A stretch of 64,000 nt of DNA, from assembly GCA_012523365.1 (NCBI GenBank), contig JAAYIQ010000002.1, positions 1-64,000 of the forward strand, read 5' to 3'. The notes below the pieces were generated by a model. That model was not told where the DNA came from. It made no database searches and was given only the letters and a program-made list of their open reading frames with translations. Shown here in pieces: positions 53,093 through 62,682 of this stretch (position 1 is its first letter; each line of letters opens with the position of its first letter). Both the position numbers and the translations under genes were made by a program. This stretch comes from Clostridiaceae bacterium (GTDB lineage: Bacteria; Bacillota; Clostridia; Saccharofermentanales; Saccharofermentanaceae).

Positions 53093-53533
53093 ATGGATAT
53101 TACCGGTATTATCATACGCAAACTTACACCTGAGAATAAGATGAAAGCGATCGTTTCGATCACTTTCGATGATGCATTTGTCGTTCATGACGTGAAGGTG
53201 ATCGACGGCGCGAACGGACTTTTTATCGCGATGCCGAGCCGAAGGATCCAAGACGGAGAGTTTAAAGACATTGTTCATCCGATCCATTCCGGTTTTCGCG
53301 AGGAATTATCCCGGGCTGTTCTTCTGAAGTATCATGAAGCGCTTGAGCGTTACCAACAAGCATCGCCGGAACAGGACGGGCATGAGCGGTTTGCAAGTCG
53401 TGCCGAATCAAATCCTGCGATCAGAAGCGAGCCGGCTTCTTCTTATCACGGAGACGAATCGATCCGTGAAGACGCGCAGCGAACATATACTCCTTCTTTC
53501 TCGGAACGAACCGTCGCGGAGTCGAATGTGTGA
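53093..53533 (+). CDS. spoVG: SpoVG-family regulator with C-terminal extension
   Basis: 146 residues. Residues 1-85 are SpoVG: KMKAIVSITFDDAFVVHDVKVIDGANGLFIAMPSRRIQDGEFKDIVHPIHSGFREELSRAVLLKYHE. Normal SpoVG proteins end near residue 95; this one carries ~50 further polar residues. SpoVG binds nucleic acids and influences septation, capsule and virulence in various Bacillota; it also occurs in non-sporulating species, so it does not prove sporulation. GGAGGTTTC precedes the ATG. A terminator follows. Confidence 0.93.
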   Translation: MDITGIIIRKLTPENKMKAIVSITFDDAFVVHDVKVIDGANGLFIAMPSRRIQDGEFKDIVHPIHSGFREELSRAVLLKYHEALERYQQASPEQDGHERFASRAESNPAIRSEPASSYHGDESIREDAQRTYTPSFSERTVAESNV

Positions 53534-53561
53534 CGGGCACTGGTTTCGCTTCGTCCGATCG

Positions 53562-53589
53562 GGAACCGCAATTTGCGGTTCCTTTTTAT
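53562..53589 (+). terminator. Terminator after spoVG
   Basis: GGAACCGCA-ATT-TGCGGTTCC stem directly followed by TTTTTATG. Strong intrinsic terminator. Confidence 0.85.
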
Positions 53590-53596
53590 GCGGACA

Positions 53597-53605
53597 TGCT
53601 ATAAT
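53597..53605 (+). promoter_or_regulatory. Extended -10 element before the 509-residue membrane protein
   Basis: TGCTATAAT lies 26 bases before the ATG at 53631, immediately after the spoVG terminator. No clear -35. Confidence 0.4.
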
Positions 53606-53630
53606 AGTCGGAGAAATCGGAGGCTGACGC

Positions 53631-55160
53631 ATGATCGAGAAGACAACGATACGAACAACCGGTGTGGTTTTACTGATAATCGCCAATGCGGTTCTCATGT
53701 TTTCGATGCTTTTCTCCATGTATACGGGCGGAAGCCCTCAATCCGGCAGTGGGTCGGGTGTTGTGTTTGTTTCCTTTCCGGAAGAGAGGTTTCCGGATTC
53801 CGAGTACCGGAGCCTTTTCTCAGGGCTTGGCCTGGAATCTTCCTTCATAACCATCGATTCTTCCGACGAAGAGAAACTTGTGAGAAGGATTCAGTCTTTT
53901 GCCCGAAGAGCGGATCTGGATCGCATACTTCTGGTTTCTTTCGGCGACTCCGCTTCGCTTGCGCTTGACGTTGCCGGTCGCGAAGAACTGATCGGCGGCC
54001 TGATCCTTTTAATGCCGCGGGGCGCCGCTTCGGATGATTCTGAAGTTTTTACCCGGTGGGTTGACCGGAAGCCGATCGCGATTTTTGATTCTGACCGGCC
54101 CTCTACGGTGAGTCTGTACGAGATTTTGTCCGGAGAGGACGCGCTGCTGTCCGATCCCCTGAAGGGTCTGGTGCGCATTTCTCCGGACGCGAAGACCTAT
54201 ATGAGTCTTCGTAAATTAACGGGAGACCCGGTTCTGGACGACTTGATTTATCCCGGTCTTCCGGATGTTCAGAACAGAATCGCATCGTACATAACCAAAT
54301 ACATCTTTTCGGAACAGGCCGAATTGTCGGATGTGCGGGGGATGATTCTCGTTCGCCAAATCCTGAAGATCATTCCGATTTCTCTGCTGATTGCCGGTCT
54401 GTTCTTTTTTCTCTCCACGATTTCCCGGCCGCACTCGATCCGTGGCGTCGTGCCCAAGGAGTCGGTCAGAGAATACACAACCCCAAAGGAACTGAATCTT
54501 TTCAGCAAGCTTGAGCGCTCCGAGAAATATTTATTCGCGCTCCTGGTCCCCGTTTCGCTTGCTTACGGTGTCGTCCTTTGTATCCTGATGGTTGCCGTTC
54601 CGAGATATGCCGCTTTCGCCGCCGGGCTTTGGCCGGTACTCGCTTCGATCGCCGCCGCATTGTTCTACTTTAAGCATATAAAGAAAATGGCGGCTCCCGA
54701 GAAGCCGAATCGCGCACGATTCCTCCTGACCGTTCTGGTTGCGTCTCTTTTTACTCTGGGTGTTTTTCTGGTGGTTTCCCTTCACTTTGTGTCGTTTCGA
54801 TATTACGCTGAATTTCCCCGGTTGTTGGTTTTTGTTGCGCTCGTCGGCTTACTGTCTCTCGGGCTTTCTGCCTGCCATAAAATCGACATGTTTTACACAC
54901 TGAGTGAGAAATCGATCGAACACCGCAGAGGTTTTTTGTCCGCGTGGCGTTTCCGGGGTGTTTTGCTGATCCCTTTTATCGCCATGCTGATCTCTGCTTT
55001 TCTAACATTGAAACCGTGGCTTTTTCTGCTGGCCGGTTATTATATTGCCCTCCTGTTTGCGGCTGACTGGTTTCGTCAGCGAGTTAAAAGAATGAGCGGT
55101 ACTATTTTTCTTCCCGCGATAACCGCCGCTGTCCTATACGTGATTCTTGCGTTTCTATAA
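53631..55160 (+). CDS. Multi-pass membrane protein with extracytoplasmic alpha/beta domain
   Basis: 509 residues. One N-terminal transmembrane helix (about 9-30), then ~190 residues outside the membrane with alternating strands and helices: GVVFVSFPEERF, a mid-region DRILLVSFGDSASLALDVAG that looks like a nucleophile elbow (GDSAS), and GGLILLMPRG, together suggesting an alpha/beta-hydrolase-like fold. The remaining half holds about eight transmembrane helices in pairs. CGGAGGC precedes the ATG. No family name is known to me; a surface hydrolase tethered to a transport-like membrane domain is a guess. Confidence 0.68.
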   Translation: MIEKTTIRTTGVVLLIIANAVLMFSMLFSMYTGGSPQSGSGSGVVFVSFPEERFPDSEYRSLFSGLGLESSFITIDSSDEEKLVRRIQSFARRADLDRILLVSFGDSASLALDVAGREELIGGLILLMPRGAASDDSEVFTRWVDRKPIAIFDSDRPSTVSLYEILSGEDALLSDPLKGLVRISPDAKTYMSLRKLTGDPVLDDLIYPGLPDVQNRIASYITKYIFSEQAELSDVRGMILVRQILKIIPISLLIAGLFFFLSTISRPHSIRGVVPKESVREYTTPKELNLFSKLERSEKYLFALLVPVSLAYGVVLCILMVAVPRYAAFAAGLWPVLASIAAALFYFKHIKKMAAPEKPNRARFLLTVLVASLFTLGVFLVVSLHFVSFRYYAEFPRLLVFVALVGLLSLGLSACHKIDMFYTLSEKSIEHRRGFLSAWRFRGVLLIPFIAMLISAFLTLKPWLFLLAGYYIALLFAADWFRQRVKRMSGTIFLPAITAAVLYVILAFL

Positions 55161-55350
55161 CGGGTCGACTGACTCGCGAATCGTCGCAAACGGTAAAAGG
55201 AAACGTTTTTCGATATGTTTTGTCCGGACTTGCGTGTTTGCTTCGGAAAAGATATGATAAATAAGCGGCTTTGTCGGTCCGGTGGGTCGCCGTTTATTCG
55301 GCTCGAGATTGGGGTCACCGGAAGTACGACAGAAGGAACGGAGATATTCT

Positions 55351-56355
55351 ATGCCAGCGACGATTAAAGATGTAGCCAAGCGTGCCGGAGTTTCGATCGC
55401 CACGGTCTCAAAGATGATAAACGGCGGGAATGTCCTTGAAGACAACCGGATCGCGATCGAGCAAGCAATCGAAGAGTTGAACTACAGTGTTAACACGGTT
55501 GCGCGGGGTATGAAGACCAGAAGATCGATGACGGTTGGCGTGTTGATTCCCAGCTTGGCCGATTATTACGGTGTATCCGTGCTTTCCTCGATTGACCGTG
55601 AGTTGTATGCTCGCGGGTACAGCACGATCATTTGCGATTATGATGAGACCGATCCCGACGGAGCACGAATGAAACTGGACTTCTTAATGAATAAACAGGT
55701 TGACGGCATTATCATGCAACCGATCAACGTTCAAAGAAAAGACCTCGTACGTGTCGAAGCCGAAGAGACACCGATCGTTTTTATTGATGTCGGCGTTGAG
55801 GGCAGCGGACACGACAGCGTCACCATAGATAACGAGGAAATCTCTTATGAGGTAACCCGATATCTGCTCGATAACGGTCATAAGAGAATCGGGATTCTGG
55901 TCGGAGCTCCCGGAGTACCGACGTCGGACGATCGCGTCGCCGGATACACCAGAGCGATTCTGGAGGCAGGGGCGGATTCTGATCCGAAGCTCAGAAGCAT
56001 GATCGATATTTCGGAAGAGAGCGGATACACGGGCATGCATGATCTTCTTTCGCTGGAGACCGAGCCGACGGCCGTGTTTACTGCCGGACATGATTTGACA
56101 CTCGGAGCGCTTCGATATTTGAACGAAGCGGGCAAACGCATTCCCGAGGATATTTCTTTTGTCGGCTTTGAGACGCAGGCCGTTGCCCGGATTTATCATC
56201 CGAAGCTGACAATCGGTCTTCAACCCATCATGGAAATCGGTCGTACGGCCGCGGAGTTTCTTTTCGAGCGGATGTCGGGTGAGTATAGAAAGAACTCCAG
56301 AGAGATCCGGTTGAAGGCCTCCATTGAGCTTGGGGCGTCGGTTTTGCCCGTTTGA
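55351..56355 (+). CDS. LacI-family transcriptional regulator
   Basis: 334 residues from ATG at 55351 (GGAACGGAG upstream). N-terminal HTH TIKDVAKRAGVSIATVSKMINGG (about 4-26) with hinge helix RGMKTRRSMTVGVLIP, then the periplasmic-binding-like sugar sensor domain. The usual binding-domain landmarks are intact (GHKRIGILVG, DDRVAGYTRAI, PEDISFVGFE). It likely controls carbohydrate genes, but none lie adjacent, so its targets are elsewhere or it is global. Confidence 0.94.
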   Translation: MPATIKDVAKRAGVSIATVSKMINGGNVLEDNRIAIEQAIEELNYSVNTVARGMKTRRSMTVGVLIPSLADYYGVSVLSSIDRELYARGYSTIICDYDETDPDGARMKLDFLMNKQVDGIIMQPINVQRKDLVRVEAEETPIVFIDVGVEGSGHDSVTIDNEEISYEVTRYLLDNGHKRIGILVGAPGVPTSDDRVAGYTRAILEAGADSDPKLRSMIDISEESGYTGMHDLLSLETEPTAVFTAGHDLTLGALRYLNEAGKRIPEDISFVGFETQAVARIYHPKLTIGLQPIMEIGRTAAEFLFERMSGEYRKNSREIRLKASIELGASVLPV

Positions 56356-56407
56356 CGAAAGATGACGGGTGAAAGTCCCGATTTTCAGGTGTTTACGGTT
56401 TTTTTCG

Positions 56408-56436
56408 TTGACATGAATCGAAACGCATGCTATCCT
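56408..56436 (+). promoter_or_regulatory. Promoter of rplU operon
   Basis: TTGACA (56408-56413), 17-base spacer, TATCCT (56431-56436), about 95 bases before rplU. Confidence 0.58.
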
Positions 56437-56530
56437 TTTCCGGTGACCGCATGCGCCGGGCTCAAATGTCGTGTTCAAACGACTGCCTCAGTCGCGCAGC
56501 GAGACTGGATGAACAGGAGGGAAACGAACA
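56437..56530 (+). promoter_or_regulatory. Possible L21 leader
   Basis: The transcribed leader of rplU holds a small stem CAGTC/GACTG (56489-56507 region) followed by the ribosome binding site AGGAGGG. An L21 leader family is known in Bacillota; whether this belongs to it could not be judged by eye. Confidence 0.25.
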
Positions 56531-56839
56531 ATGTATGCAGTAATTTTGACAGGCGGGAAGCAGTATCGCGTTTCCGTTGACGACGAGATTTTTATTGAGA
56601 AGCTCGAAGGCGAAGCCGGACAGGACGTAAAATTCGATCAGGTTTTGGCTTTATCCGATGATTCCGGTATGGTTACCGGGAAAGATGCGGCGAAGGCCAA
56701 CGTTGCCGGAACGATCGTCAAGCAGGGCAAGAACAAGAAGATCGATATCGTGCAGTACAAGGCAAAGAAGGGTTATCGCCGCAAGGCCGGACACCGTCAG
56801 CCTTATACTAAAGTTCGCATCACGGCGATTAACGCCTGA
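56531..56839 (+). CDS. rplU: 50S ribosomal protein L21
   Basis: 102 residues: MYAVILTGGKQYRVSVDDEIFIEKL at the start and KKGYRRKAGHRQPYTKVRITAI at the end are the L21 hallmarks. AGGAGGG precedes the ATG. First gene of rplU-prp-rpmA-obgE, a conserved Bacillota operon. Confidence 0.97.
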   Translation: MYAVILTGGKQYRVSVDDEIFIEKLEGEAGQDVKFDQVLALSDDSGMVTGKDAAKANVAGTIVKQGKNKKIDIVQYKAKKGYRRKAGHRQPYTKVRITAINA

Positions 56840-56859
56840 TTTGCGTTTGGGACATTGAT

Positions 56860-57228
56860 ATGATCACCGTTTTATTTCGAAGGTCGGAAGACGGTCTAAT
56901 CGAGGGGATGAGTATTCGGGGACATGCCGGTTATGCGGACAGCGGTACAGATATCGTGTGTGCGTCGGCATCGACTCTTCTCTACACGGCAATCAATTCT
57001 TTGGAAGAACACTGCGGCATGATCGGTTTTTACCGATTGGACGAGGGGAATGGGAAGATGCCGGTACCCGCGGCAGAGATCCGGATTCCGAAGGACGAGT
57101 TGCAAAAGGGCCCTGACAGGGCTTCGCAGTGGATTATGTCGACGATACGGACCGGTTTTCTTCTTTTGGAGCAGACCGATCGGGACGAATATGGCGGCAA
57201 TCATATCAAAGTGAAGCATCAAGGATAA
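56860..57228 (+). CDS. prp: Ribosomal-processing cysteine protease Prp
   Basis: 122 residues. [31 protein letters not shown] carries the catalytic His (GHA) and Cys (IVC) of Prp. The enzyme removes the N-terminal extension of L27 before ribosome assembly, and the neighbouring rpmA indeed encodes such an extension. Located between rplU and rpmA as expected. The region upstream of the ATG has no strong ribosome binding site, so translation may be coupled to rplU. Confidence 0.94.
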   Translation: MITVLFRRSEDGLIEGMSIRGHAGYADSGTDIVCASASTLLYTAINSLEEHCGMIGFYRLDEGNGKMPVPAAEIRIPKDELQKGPDRASQWIMSTIRTGFLLLEQTDRDEYGGNHIKVKHQG

Positions 57229-57247
57229 CACGTTGGAGGTGTTGATA

Positions 57248-57529
57248 ATGCTTAAGATGAATTTACAGCTTTTTGCGCACAAGAAGGGAATGGGTTCGAC
57301 CAAGAACGGCCGTGACTCCGCTTCGAAGAGACTGGGTGTCAAGAAGGGCGATGGTCAGCCTGTCGTAGCGGGTAATATTTTGGTTCGTCAAAGAGGTACA
57401 AAGATTCATCCCGGAAACAATGTCGGAATCGGATCGGACGATACCCTTTACACATTAATTGACGGATTGGTCAAGTTTGAGCGCAAGGACAGAGATCGCA
57501 AGAAGGTCAGCGTTTACCCGGCCGAATAA
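57248..57529 (+). CDS. rpmA: 50S ribosomal protein L27 with Prp-cleaved N-terminal extension
   Basis: 93 residues from ATG at 57248 with GGAGGTG upstream. It begins [14 protein letters not shown]; comparison with the Staphylococcus sequence MLKLNLQFFASKKG places the Prp cleavage between F9 and A10. Body [41 protein letters not shown] is normal. L27 reaches the peptidyl transferase centre, and blocking cleavage is lethal in Staphylococcus. Confidence 0.97.
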   Translation: MLKMNLQLFAHKKGMGSTKNGRDSASKRLGVKKGDGQPVVAGNILVRQRGTKIHPGNNVGIGSDDTLYTLIDGLVKFERKDRDRKKVSVYPAE

Positions 57530-57626
57530 AGAAGTCAAAGTATGGATCAGCAAGAGGCTCGAACCGATGAATTTCGTTTGTCGGTGCGGCCTCTTTTGAT
57601 TGGAAGAGCAAACAAAGGAGAATAAA

Positions 57627-58889
57627 ATGTTTATCGATCGCGCGAAAATTCACGTGAAGGCGGGAAACGGCGGTAACGGGCTTGTTTCCTTTCACACCGA
57701 GAAGAATGTTCCGAACGGCGGACCCGACGGCGGGGACGGAGGAAAGGGCGGAGATGTGATATTTGTCTCGTCCGAGACCCAGTCGAGTCTTCGCGCTTTT
57801 CGATTCAAAAAGAAATTCTCGGCCGAGAACGGTGAGGACGGGAAAAATAAGAAAAAATCGGGCAAAGGGGGAGAAGATCTCAGGATCGAAGTTCCTGTCG
57901 GCACGGTAATCACGGATTTGGAGTCCCGGCGTGTTTTGGTTGACCTGTCCGAGAAAAACATGGAATTCGCCATCGCCAAAGGCGGTCGCGGCGGGCATGG
58001 CAATATTCATTTTGTACATTCCATTCGTCAGGCTCCGCGTTTCGCCCGCGTCGGGATGCCCGGCGACGATTTCGACCTTCTTGTCGAACTGAAGTTGATT
58101 GCTGATGTCGGTCTGATCGGACTGCCCAACGCAGGCAAATCGACACTCCTGTCGGTGATTTCCGCGGCAAAGCCCAAGATCGCGGATTATCCCTTCACCA
58201 CGTTAGAGCCCGTTCTCGGCGTGGTATATGTTGACGATAACCAATTCGTCGTTGCGGATATCCCCGGAATTATTGAGGGCGCCAGTAGCGGAGCCGGGCT
58301 CGGCCTTGATTTTTTGCGGCACATCGAACGCACGAGACTTCTGATACATGTCGTCGATGTTTCCGGCGAAGGTGATCCGATTCGGGATTTCGATCAAATC
58401 AGCGAAGAACTGAAGCTATATAAAGAGGGAATGTCGGAACGCCCGCGTATCATCGTCGCAAACAAGACCGACAGCGCGGATCCCGAGCAGGTCGAAAGTT
58501 TCATATCGACGATCCGGGAGCGCGGTTTTACGGTTTTTGCGATCAGTGCCGCGGCGGCGCGCGGAACACAGGAGTTGATGCGTCATGTTGCGTCGATCCT
58601 TCCCGACATCCCGAAGCCCTCCGTCATCGAAATCAAGAGTGAGGAGCGCCTTTATACCTATGAGGAGACAATCCCGTTTTCGATTTGCAAGGAGGATGAG
58701 GTTTATGTCGTTGAAGGTGATCTCGTTCAGTCAATTGCGGGATCGACGAATTTCGAAGACCCGGAATCACTTGCCTATTTTCAGCGCATTATTCGAAAAA
58801 AGGGAATCATCGACGCTCTCATTGCGGCAGGCATTAAAGAGGGCGATACCGTCCGAATGTACGATATTGAGTTCGATTACGTCGAATAG
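57627..58889 (+). CDS. obgE: GTPase Obg/CgtA
   Basis: 420 residues from ATG at 57627 with AAAGGAG upstream. Glycine-rich Obg domain (1-158), G domain with G1 GLPNAGKST (about 165-173), switch YPFTTLEP, DIPGIIEGA (G3) and NKTD (G4), then a C-terminal OCT domain (about 345-420). It acts in 50S assembly and the stringent response. Last gene of the rplU operon. Confidence 0.96.
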   Translation: MFIDRAKIHVKAGNGGNGLVSFHTEKNVPNGGPDGGDGGKGGDVIFVSSETQSSLRAFRFKKKFSAENGEDGKNKKKSGKGGEDLRIEVPVGTVITDLESRRVLVDLSEKNMEFAIAKGGRGGHGNIHFVHSIRQAPRFARVGMPGDDFDLLVELKLIADVGLIGLPNAGKSTLLSVISAAKPKIADYPFTTLEPVLGVVYVDDNQFVVADIPGIIEGASSGAGLGLDFLRHIERTRLLIHVVDVSGEGDPIRDFDQISEELKLYKEGMSERPRIIVANKTDSADPEQVESFISTIRERGFTVFAISAAAARGTQELMRHVASILPDIPKPSVIEIKSEERLYTYEETIPFSICKEDEVYVVEGDLVQSIAGSTNFEDPESLAYFQRIIRKKGIIDALIAAGIKEGDTVRMYDIEFDYVE

Positions 58890-58992
58890 TGCAGTTTGTA
58901 TTTGATTTGCTCTTATTTTTGTAACAATTGCTTAACGAAATCGGGCTCCGGAAACTATATAATCGAATTAGGAAAGAACGGAGGTGTGGCAA

Positions 58993-59151
58993 ATGCAAAA
59001 ATACGTTTGTGACCTGTGCGGATATGAATATGATCCGGTACTCGGAGATCCGGACGGCGGGATTGCACCCGGAACGGCATTCGAAGACATCCCGGATGAC
59101 TGGACCTGTCCCGTATGCGGAGCGACAAAAGACGCTTTCAGCCCAATGTGA
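58993..59151 (+). CDS. Rubredoxin
   Basis: 52 residues, too short for the ORF track. [15 protein letters not shown] and [13 protein letters not shown] give the two CxxC knuckles that bind one iron, with the expected spacing. GGAGGTG precedes the ATG, and a TATAAT (58959 region) lies upstream. It is a small electron carrier; the flavo-diiron protein gene lies 241 bases downstream, and rubredoxin is the usual donor to that enzyme. A strong terminator follows, so the two genes are separate transcripts. Confidence 0.97.
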   Translation: MQKYVCDLCGYEYDPVLGDPDGGIAPGTAFEDIPDDWTCPVCGATKDAFSPM

Positions 59152-59211
59152 TTCTTCGATATTCCTCCTGTATCGGCGAATGTATTGTGTTGACGGTATT
59201 TGACGGATCAG

Positions 59212-59249
59212 AAAAGAGACCGAATCGCAAAGGGATTCGGTCTCTTTTT
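59212..59249 (+). terminator. Terminator after rubredoxin gene
   Basis: AGAGACCGAATC (59215-59226) / GATTCGGTCTCT (59234-59245), 12 bp perfect, with TTTTA after it and AAAA before it, so it could work in both directions. Confidence 0.85.
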
Positions 59250-59392
59250 ATATTTTCGGGACTTTTTTTGACCGCTTAGGTCCGGAATCTCATAATAATC
59301 AAACCCGGTTACCGGATGTGTCGGAAGGCATCGACATTGCCCTTTTGCCAATGAATGATACAATTAGGCTTATAATTGATCCGGAGGTCCAT

Positions 59393-60604
59393 ATGAGCAT
59401 TAAAACGATCCACAACGACATTTTCTGCATCGATATCCAACACCCCGAGAGGGAAATGTTTGACTGCCTGATGCCGACCGAGCATGGGACAACCTATAAT
59501 TCGTTTCTTGTAAGGGGGAGTGAGAAGACCGCCCTGATCGATACTGCGGATCCGGAGTTCACCGGTCGCTTCATGGAAATCCTGGAGGAGTCCGAGATTG
59601 ATGCGCCCGACTATGTCGTGATTTTGCATACCGAGCAGGACCATTCGGGGTCGCTCCCGGCGATTCTCAATCGATATCCGAATGTTCGGCTTGCCGCGAC
59701 TCTCGAGGTCGTCAAGCTCGTTTCGACTCATTTAAGGATTCCCAAGGAGCGCTTCGAGATATTCGGTGAAGGAGAGGAATTGGATTTGGGCGGGCACAGT
59801 CTCCGTTTCATGAAGATTCCTTTCGCGCATTGGCCGGACAATACGATGCTTTTCGATCAGTCGTCGGGAGTCTTGTTTTCCAGCGATCTATTCGGCTCAC
59901 ACTATTCGTCGGACCGGATTTTCGCGACCGACAGCCATGATATCAAGGGGGCGGCTCGTGCTTACTTCGCAGAAATCATGATGCCATTTTCGACGCAGGT
60001 CCGGAAATATACCGAACGTGTCGCCGGGCTTGCGCCTACGATGATCGCTTCGGCGCACGGGCCGATCTGGAATGACCCGTCGATCATTTTGGAAAAATAT
60101 TTGAAGTGGACTTCCGACAAGGTGGACAAGACCGTCGTGATTCCTTATGTCAGCATGCACGGCAGTTGCGGGATCATCGCCGAACGACTCTGCATGAGGC
60201 TTGCGCGGCACGATATCTCCGTTCTTACGCGTGATCTCGGGGCTCGACCGGAGAGTTTGTCGATCGAAACCGGACATGTCATGTATGATTTGGTGACAGC
60301 CGCCGCGTTGATTTTTGTATCGCCGACCGTGTTGGGCGGTCCGCACCCCGCCGTCGCGTATTGCGCAATGCTGACGAATGCCCTCAGACCTCAAACCGCG
60401 CTCATCGGGCTGTTGGGCTCGTATGGGTGGGGAACGAGAATCGCGGAGACGATGGATGGTCTGACATCCGGTTTTAACAAAGCCGAGCGGATCGATCCCC
60501 TGCTGTTTGAAGGTTTGCCAAGAGCGGAAGACCTGGAGATGATCGATCAATACGCCGACACTCTTGCAGGGAAAATCATGGGCTTGGGTGAACGATTATT
60601 GTAA
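59393..60604 (+). CDS. Flavo-diiron protein (FprA type A)
   Basis: 403 residues from ATG at 59393 behind GGAGGTCC; the track start has no ribosome binding site. N-terminal beta-lactamase-like domain with diiron ligands HTEQDH (about 80-85), AHWPDN, SSDLFGSH and SAHGP; C-terminal flavodoxin domain from ~255 with the FMN loop PYVSMHGSC, in which the usual TMYGST pattern is altered. It reduces O2 or NO to water or N2O. A TATAAT (59371-59376) lies 17 bases before the start codon. The C-terminus overlaps the convergent DUF4364 gene by 9 bases. Confidence 0.94.
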   Translation: MSIKTIHNDIFCIDIQHPEREMFDCLMPTEHGTTYNSFLVRGSEKTALIDTADPEFTGRFMEILEESEIDAPDYVVILHTEQDHSGSLPAILNRYPNVRLAATLEVVKLVSTHLRIPKERFEIFGEGEELDLGGHSLRFMKIPFAHWPDNTMLFDQSSGVLFSSDLFGSHYSSDRIFATDSHDIKGAARAYFAEIMMPFSTQVRKYTERVAGLAPTMIASAHGPIWNDPSIILEKYLKWTSDKVDKTVVIPYVSMHGSCGIIAERLCMRLARHDISVLTRDLGARPESLSIETGHVMYDLVTAAALIFVSPTVLGGPHPAVAYCAMLTNALRPQTALIGLLGSYGWGTRIAETMDGLTSGFNKAERIDPLLFEGLPRAEDLEMIDQYADTLAGKIMGLGERLL

Positions 60605-61150
60605 ATCCGAGGAGAGAGAACGAATAAGCCTCTCGTAGATGTCGGCGGTGGATTCTTTCCATCGCCGACACATATCTTTTGCGGAGTCTTCGCTTGGAGC
60701 AAAAAGCTCGATCTCTGCGGTTTTCCGGATGCCGTCTGACAAGATCAGACGCACCAGAAATGCTCCGTTCGCGTCCGGGGCGTAGTCGGCGGTCACATAA
60801 TTGCGTTTCCGGATGTCGGCGCGGGCGTTCTCTGTCTCGGCGGAAAGGTAGGATCGAATACCTGACGGTACTTTCGATAAAAGAAAGGAGAGAACCTGCT
60901 CCCCCTCGGGAGTTATATCCATACGCTCAATCGGTCTTCCGTCCGCATCCTTAACGGTCTCGCCCTTGCGGATCGAGCGCTGAATCAGACGGTCGCGGGC
61001 AAGCCCTTCGACGGCTTCGATATAAGCGAAATAATCCATGTAAAGGGAGGCGACGGCTCGATCCGTCAGCTCTCCGGAAGGAATGCCCGGGCATTCCTTC
61101 ACAATATACAAAATAATCAACTTGGCGTTTGTTCGTTCCGGGTTCGTCAC
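60596..61150 (-). CDS. DUF4364 family winged-helix-like protein
   Basis: 184 residues from GTG at 61150 (GGGGAGAG upstream). The first ~90 residues read as a winged helix ([48 protein letters not shown] ... [14 protein letters not shown]), the rest as a beta-rich domain, matching DUF4364 proteins of Clostridia. Probably a DNA-binding regulator; targets unknown. Convergent overlap of 9 bases with the fprA gene. Confidence 0.85.
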   Translation of the reverse strand: MTNPERTNAKLIILYIVKECPGIPSGELTDRAVASLYMDYFAYIEAVEGLARDRLIQRSIRKGETVKDADGRPIERMDITPEGEQVLSFLLSKVPSGIRSYLSAETENARADIRKRNYVTADYAPDANGAFLVRLILSDGIRKTAEIELFAPSEDSAKDMCRRWKESTADIYERLIRSLSSDLQ

Positions 61151-61249
61151 AATAATCTCTCCCCGCTTTTTTTATCTGTTGTCTATTATATCCGATTTTT
61201 ACCGTAAAACCGTCACAGAATTCATTGTCTTTTGGGGCATCGCATTCTA

Positions 61250-61279
61250 TTCACAGAGTGTGTCCGTAAATGCTATACT
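61250..61279 (+). promoter_or_regulatory. Promoter of pgi
   Basis: TTCACA (61250-61255), 18-base spacer, TATACT (61274-61279), 40 bases before the pgi ATG. It lies inside the extra N-terminus of the track ORF. Confidence 0.42.
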
Positions 61280-61319
61280 TACTGGAGCGATGACTCTAAT
61301 AAACCTACGGGAGAAGAAT

Positions 61320-62672
61320 ATGATCAGACTGAATACGACAAATCTCATGACGTTTATCGATGCGGAAGAAATTGAGCATATGGCCCCTCAAATCGAGGTG
61401 GCGCATCATATGCTCCACAAGAAAAACGGTCCCGGAAACGATTTTCTCGGTTGGCTGGACCTGCCGGTTGAATATGATAAAGAAGAATTTCGAAGAATAC
61501 GTACCGCCGCGGCGAAGATCCGGAAAGAATCGGATATCCTTTTGGTCATCGGCATCGGCGGATCCTATCTTGGTGCCCGCGCGGCGATTGAACTCCTGGG
61601 GCATTCTTTTTCGAACGCGACTGATAAGAAGACCCGCAAGGCGCCGATGGTGCTTTTCTGCGGAAATTCGATCAGCGCGACATATTTTTCGGACCTGATG
61701 GATCTGCTTGAGGGGAAAAGAGTTTCGGTGAATATTATTTCCAAATCCGGAACCACCACCGAGCCGGCGATCGCGTTTCGGGTCATTCGTGCATACATGG
61801 AAAAGCGATACGGAAGACAGGAAGCCAGAAATCGAATCTACGCGACCACGGATCGCAGTAAGGGTGCGCTTAAGGGCCTTTCCGATCAGGAAGGATATGA
61901 AAGTTTTGTTGTTCCCGACGATATCGGCGGACGATATTCGGTTCTCACAGCGGTCGGACTTCTGCCGATCGCTGTTGCCGGCATTGATATCCGCGAGATC
62001 ATGCGCGGTGCCAAAGATGCGGCGAAGGCTTATCGTAAGGCAACACTTGCGGACAATGACTGTTATCTGTATGCGGCGGCTCGCAATTGCCTTCTGCGGC
62101 GTGGTTACACAACCGAAGTCATGGTCAATTACGAGCCGGGTTACCACTTCATGACCGAGTGGTGGAAGCAGTTGTACGGTGAGTCCGAGGGGAAGAACGG
62201 AAGAGGCATATTTCCTGCCGGTGTTGACAATACTACCGACCTTCATTCGATGGGACAGTACATTCAGGACGGCAGACGAATGCTTTTCGAGACGGTCGTA
62301 AATTTCGTGAACCCTCGCCGCTCTTTCGGGATCCCGGAGGATCCCGAGAATCTGGACGGACTGAATTTTCTTTCCGGAATGGATATGAACGAAGTTAATT
62401 TCAAGGCGCTTCAGGGAACCGTACTGGCACATATCGACGGCGGGGTTCCGAACATGGTGCTTTCCGTTTCGGACATGAACGCGTATTGCTTGGGCGAGCT
62501 TGTGTATTTTTTCGAAAAGGCCTGCGCGATATCGGGATACCTTTTGTCCGTTAATCCCTTCAATCAACCCGGTGTTGAGGCATATAAGAAGAATATGTTC
62601 GCGCTTTTGGGTAAGCCGGGCTTTGAAAAGGAAAGGGCGGAGCTTGAGGCCCGCCTGACCGGGAAAGGGTAG
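61320..62672 (+). CDS. pgi: Glucose-6-phosphate isomerase
   Basis: 450 residues from ATG at 61320 with GGGAGAAG upstream, start MIRLNTTNL. Signatures: [13 protein letters not shown] (about 82-94), [15 protein letters not shown] (about 140-154), [14 protein letters not shown], and the catalytic Glu/His/Lys regions [21 protein letters not shown] and [12 protein letters not shown]. Length fits the short Bacillota type. Interconverts glucose-6-P and fructose-6-P. Followed by trpF after 10 bases. Confidence 0.96.
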   Translation: MIRLNTTNLMTFIDAEEIEHMAPQIEVAHHMLHKKNGPGNDFLGWLDLPVEYDKEEFRRIRTAAAKIRKESDILLVIGIGGSYLGARAAIELLGHSFSNATDKKTRKAPMVLFCGNSISATYFSDLMDLLEGKRVSVNIISKSGTTTEPAIAFRVIRAYMEKRYGRQEARNRIYATTDRSKGALKGLSDQEGYESFVVPDDIGGRYSVLTAVGLLPIAVAGIDIREIMRGAKDAAKAYRKATLADNDCYLYAAARNCLLRRGYTTEVMVNYEPGYHFMTEWWKQLYGESEGKNGRGIFPAGVDNTTDLHSMGQYIQDGRRMLFETVVNFVNPRRSFGIPEDPENLDGLNFLSGMDMNEVNFKALQGTVLAHIDGGVPNMVLSVSDMNAYCLGELVYFFEKACAISGYLLSVNPFNQPGVEAYKKNMFALLGKPGFEKERAELEARLTGKG

Positions 62673-62682
62673 AAGCATTTTC

